Source of the DNA: Cyanophora paradoxa
Lineage: Eukaryota > Glaucocystophyceae > Cyanophorales > Cyanophoraceae
Direction of reading: 5' to 3'
Assembly (NCBI GenBank): GCA_004431415.1
Contig: QPMI01000256.1
Coordinates: 1-64,000 of the forward strand
DNA: 64,000 nucleotides
In this document: positions 63,978 to 64,000 of the stretch, in pieces
Numbering within the stretch: position 1 is the first letter of the stretch
Layout: each line of letters opens with the position of its first letter
Program-made: the position numbers and the translations under genes
Notes under the pieces: generated by a model
Told to the model about the DNA's origin: nothing
The model's input: only the letters and a program-made list of their open reading frames with translations
The model's database searches: none

Positions 63978-64000
63978 GGGACAACAGCAACGATACGATT

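Overview
The window is nuclear DNA from a GC-rich, intron-dense microbial eukaryote. Genes are broken by tiny GT-AG introns (about 40-100 nt) that usually start GTGCG and carry a near-invariant CTGAC or CTGAG branch-point-like motif 8-20 nt before the AG. A cilia/centriole protein (SSNA1) and an EF-hand protein of a type common in flagellates imply a flagellated cell. A ciliated microalga (haptophyte, pelagophyte or similar) fits best, but lineage is inference; no organelle or rRNA marker is present.

Layout, left to right. 1-1684: 3' part of a degenerate cyclic-nucleotide phosphodiesterase (+). 2389-4901: F-box/WD40 protein (-). 5038-6127: FCF1 (+). 6815-7821: D-aminoacyl-tRNA deacylase (-). 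8135-12795: KDM4-like JmjN/JmjC demethylase with two CW zinc fingers (+). 13664-15945: ATP-grasp (D-Ala-D-Ala ligase-like) protein fused to a SET-like domain (-). 16755-27433: very large membrane-associated GT4/PelF-type glycosyltransferase (+). 27434-35786: gene-poor, less GC-rich repeat island with a truncated gene copy, a 40-bp minisatellite, a hAT-like MITE and dispersed promoter-derived repeats. 35787-37782: omega-3/delta-12 fatty acid desaturase (+). 39474-47541: giant Pmp-like beta-helix, Cys-rich, multi-TM surface protein (-). 47542-48929: second repeat block. 48930-53234: PGAP1 (-). 53391-54162: SSNA1 (+). 54772-55266: CGR1 (-). 55466-58870: EF-hand protein (+). 59217-60558: histone stem-loop binding protein SLBP (-). 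61361-62564: unrecognised Ser/Pro/Arg-rich protein (+). 62565-64000: mostly noncoding.

Genes alternate strand almost perfectly, forming head-to-head pairs with short shared promoters (136-313 bp in the tightest four) and tail-to-tail pairs. The alternation breaks only at the two repeat blocks, which share near-identical sequence. The functions do not form one pathway: they cover ribosome biogenesis (FCF1, CGR1), histone biology (KDM4-CW, SLBP, possibly ATP-grasp-SET), GPI-anchor remodelling and cell surface (PGAP1, GT4, Pmp-like), lipid desaturation and cilia (SSNA1, perhaps the EF-hand protein).

The most unusual items are the ATP-grasp/SET fusion, the KDM4 with tandem CW fingers, a MITE with a matching empty site inside the window, a 1-kb duplication whose copies differ only in homopolymer lengths and break at a 41-nt poly(G), and long poly(C) tracts that always lie in introns on the sense strand.
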